From: Mangrovicoccus ximenensis
GTDB taxonomy: Bacteria > Pseudomonadota > Alphaproteobacteria > Rhodobacterales > Rhodobacteraceae
NCBI RefSeq assembly: GCF_003056725.1
Contig: NZ_QBKZ01000025.1
Location: forward strand, 197,512 to 232,215
Reading direction: 5' to 3'
DNA length: 34,704 nt
A program made the position numbers and the translations under genes. Below, in pieces: positions 34,144 through 34,704 of the stretch; within the stretch, counting starts at the first letter, position 1; each line of letters starts with the position of its first letter. Below the pieces are notes generated by a model. The model ran no database searches, had not been told where the DNA came from, and saw only the letters and a list, made by a program, of their open reading frames with translations.

Positions 34144-34655
34144 CCGTAAAGCTCCACCACGCCATGGCTCATCGCCCAGATATGGGCGCTGAACATCGCT
34201 GCCGGCGGGCGGCGCTCGGGCGGGATGTGCTGGCTGAGCTGCTCGGCCGCCTTCTCCAGCACGCCGCGGGCGCGGGACGCGGCGGCGGCAAGCTCGGGAT
34301 TGCGGTTCACCGAGATGCCGCTCTCGAACATGGCGACGTAATGGCCGGGATATTTCTCGGCAAAGGCCAGATAGGCGCGGCCGGTCGCCTCGAAGGCCGC
34401 GACCGCCGAGGGGCGGCCGTCATCGAAGGCGTAGTCCATCAGCTCGGCGAAGATCTCGTAGCCCTGGCGCGCGGCTTCGGCGATCAGGTCCTCGCGCCCC
34501 TCGAAATGGCGGTAGACGGCGGCCGGGGTGACCCCGGCCGTCTTGGCGGCTTCCGACAGCGTGAAGCCGGTGGGCCCCTTTTCGGCGATCAGCACCAGCG
34601 CGGCCTCGACCAGCGCCTGGCGCAGGTTGCCGTGATGGTAGCCGCGCTTACCCAT
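34144..34655 (-). pseudogene. TetR family regulator, C-terminus missing
   Basis: About 170 residues of a TetR-type repressor. The helix-turn-helix is FTLSEAAKTAGVTPAAVYRHFEGREDLIAEA (about 28-58), preceded by GYHHGNLRQALVEAALVLIAEKG. The ligand domain helices follow, ending [10 protein letters not shown], which relatives continue for 20-30 more residues (WHG/TetR-C-33-like). At about 34143 it meets the truncated PPK2 tail to tail. I place the start at ATG 34653-34655 (MGKRGYHHG); an ATG at 34695-34697 would add 14 residues and lies at the window edge. Confidence 0.78.
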
Positions 34656-34704
34656 GGAAGAGGGCGGGGCCCCCGCAGATCTCGGGATCGGGGGCATGGA
34701 CGAT

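Overview
The window is 34.7 kb of G+C-rich DNA from an alphaproteobacterium, most likely family Rhodobacteraceae/Paracoccaceae. The protein sequences support this: the S9 ribosomal protein tail, a class I lysyl-tRNA synthetase, hisD followed by a UPF0262 gene, lysA followed by a TIGR02302 gene, and a ybgC gene that would normally lead a tol-pal operon. I see no rRNA, tRNA, CRISPR array, transposase, integrase or plasmid gene.

Layout. 1-1432: rpsI fused in frame to the 3' part of a marC-type gene, then a retropepsin-like protease. 1458-2520: a secreted tail-collar protein and a dehydrogenase remnant. 2521-6558: a leftward metabolic block (HIBADH-family dehydrogenase, cysteine-less carboxymuconolactone-decarboxylase-like protein, hydroxynitrile-lyase-like cupin, 3-hydroxyacyl-CoA dehydrogenase, quinone oxidoreductase remnant) that ends on the start of an unrelated membrane gene. 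6740-8816: a peptidoglycan hydrolase and lysA. 8962-13016: a scramble of partial genes (TIGR02302 N-part, dctD N-part, dctB C-part, TIGR02302 middle, DUF1800 middle, GNAT N-part). 13013-16717: UPF0262 and 5'-truncated hisD, then a small secreted protein, pyrD and DUF952. 16856-21322: 5'-nucleotidase, YedK/HMCES, TerB-like protein, lysS. 21323-28383: a sparse zone where DUF4864, HugZ-like, outer-membrane-like, thiazoline hydrolase and cutA genes and two truncated genes are separated by gene-free spacers of 0.6-1.35 kb. 28384-31832: flavin amine oxidase, permease remnant, AraC remnant, NIPSNAP remnant and a small secreted protein. 31932-34704: ybgC and its upstream partner (frameshifted), remnants of two more genes, truncated PPK2 and truncated TetR.

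The most striking property is the density of abrupt gene-to-gene junctions. About fifteen points (near 411, 2155, 6420, 9234, 10562, 11707, 12757, 14430, 25428, 26060, 30512, 31440, 32390, 33475 and 34143) join the inside of one conserved gene to the inside of another gene or to gene-free DNA, with no insertion sequence at any of them. One gene (TIGR02302) is split into two pieces lying on opposite strands with dctB/dctD between them. The S9 and HisD breaks would hit essential or biosynthetic functions. An assembly or scaffolding chimera is therefore the leading explanation; massive natural deletion and inversion is the alternative.

I found no convincing new defence, mobile or signalling system. 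The intact genes are mostly housekeeping (lysine, pyrimidine and histidine synthesis, tRNA charging, nucleotide salvage) plus small catabolic clusters. The loci most worth biochemical attention are the cupin/cysteine-less CMD/dehydrogenase block (2.5-6 kb) and the AraC/permease/amine oxidase/NIPSNAP locus (28.4-31.4 kb).
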